A stretch of 33,251 bases of DNA from CAYLYM01 sp964387645. Lineage in GTDB: Bacteria; Calditrichota; Calditrichia; RBG-13-44-9. Below, in pieces: positions 33,210-33,251 of the stretch (position 1 is the first letter of the stretch; each line of letters opens with the position of its first letter). Where the stretch lies: positions 1-33,251 of the forward strand of contig CAYLYM010000034.1 in assembly GCA_964387645.1 (NCBI GenBank), written 5' to 3'. Below the pieces are notes generated by a model. That model had not been told where the DNA came from. It did not search any database and saw nothing but the letters and a program-made list of their open reading frames with translations. Position numbers and translations under genes: made by a program.

Positions 33210-33251
33210 GGAAATACTTTTGTAAAGATTACCCATAAATATATAAAAAAT

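Overview
The window is an AT-rich bacterial chromosome segment with very AT-rich spacers. It suggests a diderm, probably anaerobic bacterium. The diderm evidence is a Kdo-transferase (waaA) fragment, a class A penicillin-binding protein, two outer-membrane-type lipoproteins and a TolC/MacA export set. The anaerobe evidence is a complete ferredoxin-dependent 2-oxoacid oxidoreductase next to succinyl-CoA synthetase and acetate kinase. The mix resembles FCB-group or Calditrichota/KSB1-type lineages, but that placement is an inference from gene style, not from a marker tree. No rRNA, tRNA, CRISPR array, insertion sequence or prophage was recognised.

Layout. (1) 1-3615, minus strand: PBP1A, then rsgA, then the N-terminal part of waaA running off the left edge. 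(2) 3777-8338, plus strand: a candidate promoter, a TPR lipoprotein, a small LolB/DUF4292-like lipoprotein coupled by an ATGA overlap, and two family 2 glycosyltransferases with a 36-codon micro-ORF between them. This looks like an envelope-building unit. (3) 8491-9375, plus: a divergent dUTPase/dCTP-deaminase-fold protein and a small DUF5362-like membrane protein. (4) 9818-11134, minus: a PIN-PhoH ATPase gene broken by two in-frame stops and two frameshifts, flanked by long gene-free AT-rich spacers. (5) 11952-12762, plus: a YtxH/DUF948 (YtxG-like) pair closed by a strong terminator.

(6) 13278-23599, plus: the metabolic core. It holds a COG2403-type P-loop protein (often annotated as cyclic 2,3-diphosphoglycerate synthetase), carbamate kinase, sucCD, korDABC, ndk, a 3-hydroxyacyl-CoA dehydrogenase and ackA, and ends at a clear terminator. 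These genes encode three separate substrate-level phosphorylation steps (carbamoyl phosphate, succinyl-CoA, acetyl phosphate) plus an NTP-equilibrating kinase. Together they suggest fermentative or amino-acid-based energy conservation via 2-oxoglutarate, with reduced ferredoxin as the electron product.

(7) 23750-33191, minus: an aldo/keto reductase with its own likely promoter, then an operon read from right to left. It comprises a CCA-adding/poly(A) polymerase-type nucleotidyltransferase, a Yip1-family membrane protein with a charged tail, a TolC-like outer membrane channel, a MacA-like adaptor, a MacB-type ATPase and two paralogous MacB-type permeases. These last five form a tripartite efflux or export system in which MacB is split into separate ATPase and permease genes.

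The strongest anomaly is the decayed phoH gene. The most functionally open genes are the COG2403-type protein paired with carbamate kinase and the divergent dUTPase-fold protein.
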